A stretch of 5,906 nucleotides of DNA. Origin: Candidatus Omnitrophota bacterium (lineage in GTDB: Bacteria; Omnitrophota; Gorgyraeia; Kaelpiales; Kaelpiaceae). Shown here in pieces: positions 5,712 to 5,906 of the stretch. The translations under genes and the position numbers were made by a program. The stretch covers positions 1 through 5,906 of the forward strand of contig JAQUNS010000045.1 in the NCBI GenBank assembly GCA_028717465.1, given 5' to 3'. Position 1 is the stretch's first letter. Each line of letters begins with the position of its first letter. The notes below the pieces were generated by a model. That model saw only the letters and a program-made list of their open reading frames with translations, was not told the origin of the DNA and made no database searches.

Positions 5712-5906
5712 ATGGATTCTCACCGGATTCTTATTCTTTATATAACAGAAAAGTCAGGCCACCACCATGCTGCGATGGCCCTGGAAAAAACACTCCATTC
5801 AATAGACAAAACCTTAGAAGTATATACCATAGACGCTTTCGACTATACAAATCCGATATTGAATAAGATAGCCCACAATACCTATATGCATGTGATCAAA
5901 AGGAGG
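5712..5906 (+). CDS. MGDG synthase/processive diacylglycerol glycosyltransferase family, N-terminal part
   Basis: The open frame starts two bases after the aminotransferase stop and runs off the window with 65 residues and no stop. RILILYITEKSGHHHAAMAL (5-24) matches the start of MGDG-synthase-type, GT28-like glycosyltransferases: a beta-strand followed by the (G/S)GH-x-x-AA loop and a helix (AMALEKTL). A second strand, LEVYTIDAFDY (35-45), follows the Rossmann pattern. In the family this N-terminal domain binds the lipid acceptor and the C-terminal half binds the sugar nucleotide; the product is usually a mono- or diglycosyl diacylglycerol made at the inner membrane face. The C-terminal donor site is not in view, so the sugar and acceptor cannot be judged. 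It shares the strand and probably the transcript of the preceding genes, but no functional link is obvious. UgtP-like glucosyltransferase is the main alternative name. Confidence 0.75.
   Translation, partial: MDSHRILILYITEKSGHHHAAMALEKTLHSIDKTLEVYTIDAFDYTNPILNKIAHNTYMHVIKRR

Overview
The window carries a dense, entirely plus-strand set of housekeeping and metabolic genes from a bacterium of moderate G+C content. It has short intergenic gaps, three 4-base ATGA start/stop overlaps and bacterial sigma70-type promoter elements. I see no mobile element, CRISPR array, tRNA or rRNA. The mix (cobalamin-dependent methionine synthase in split form, a free-standing lipoyl domain, an Lrp/AsnC regulator with a class I aminotransferase, and an MGDG-synthase-like glycosyltransferase) would suit an uncultivated, probably anaerobic lineage such as Omnitrophota or a Thermotoga-like split-MetH organism. 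That placement is inference and weak.

Region 1 (1-688): the last codons of an upstream gene appear to overlap the start of nnrE, which encodes NAD(P)H-hydrate epimerase, a metabolite-repair enzyme. nnrE ends in a small hairpin plus T-run that looks like a weak intrinsic terminator overlapping its stop codon.

Region 2 (673-3716): a promoter with a perfect extended -10 sits in the 36-base gap. It serves a two-gene operon: a free-standing MetH reactivation-domain protein, then a 795-residue MetH core (homocysteine, folate, cap and B12 domains) that lacks this domain. Together they make a complete B12-dependent methionine synthase split over two polypeptides.

Region 3 (3717-3827): a 111-base spacer containing a second strong promoter. 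A perfect 15-base palindrome overlaps its spacer and -10 element and could be an operator.

Region 4 (3828-5906): an apparent operon of a 78-residue lipoyl-carrier domain, an Lrp/AsnC-family regulator, a PLP-dependent fold-type I aminotransferase, and the start of a glycolipid-type glycosyltransferase cut by the window end. The regulator and aminotransferase overlap by 4 bases and probably form a regulated amino-acid/2-oxoacid module. The lipoyl protein has no E2 catalytic domain, and no partner dehydrogenase or glycine-cleavage gene is in view.

Both promoters lie so close to their first genes that the transcripts would be leaderless or nearly so and lack a Shine-Dalgarno, whereas two operon-internal genes have recognisable ones. 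The clearest leads are the split MetH, the orphan lipoyl protein and the palindrome in its promoter. I did not find a clearly undescribed multi-gene system.
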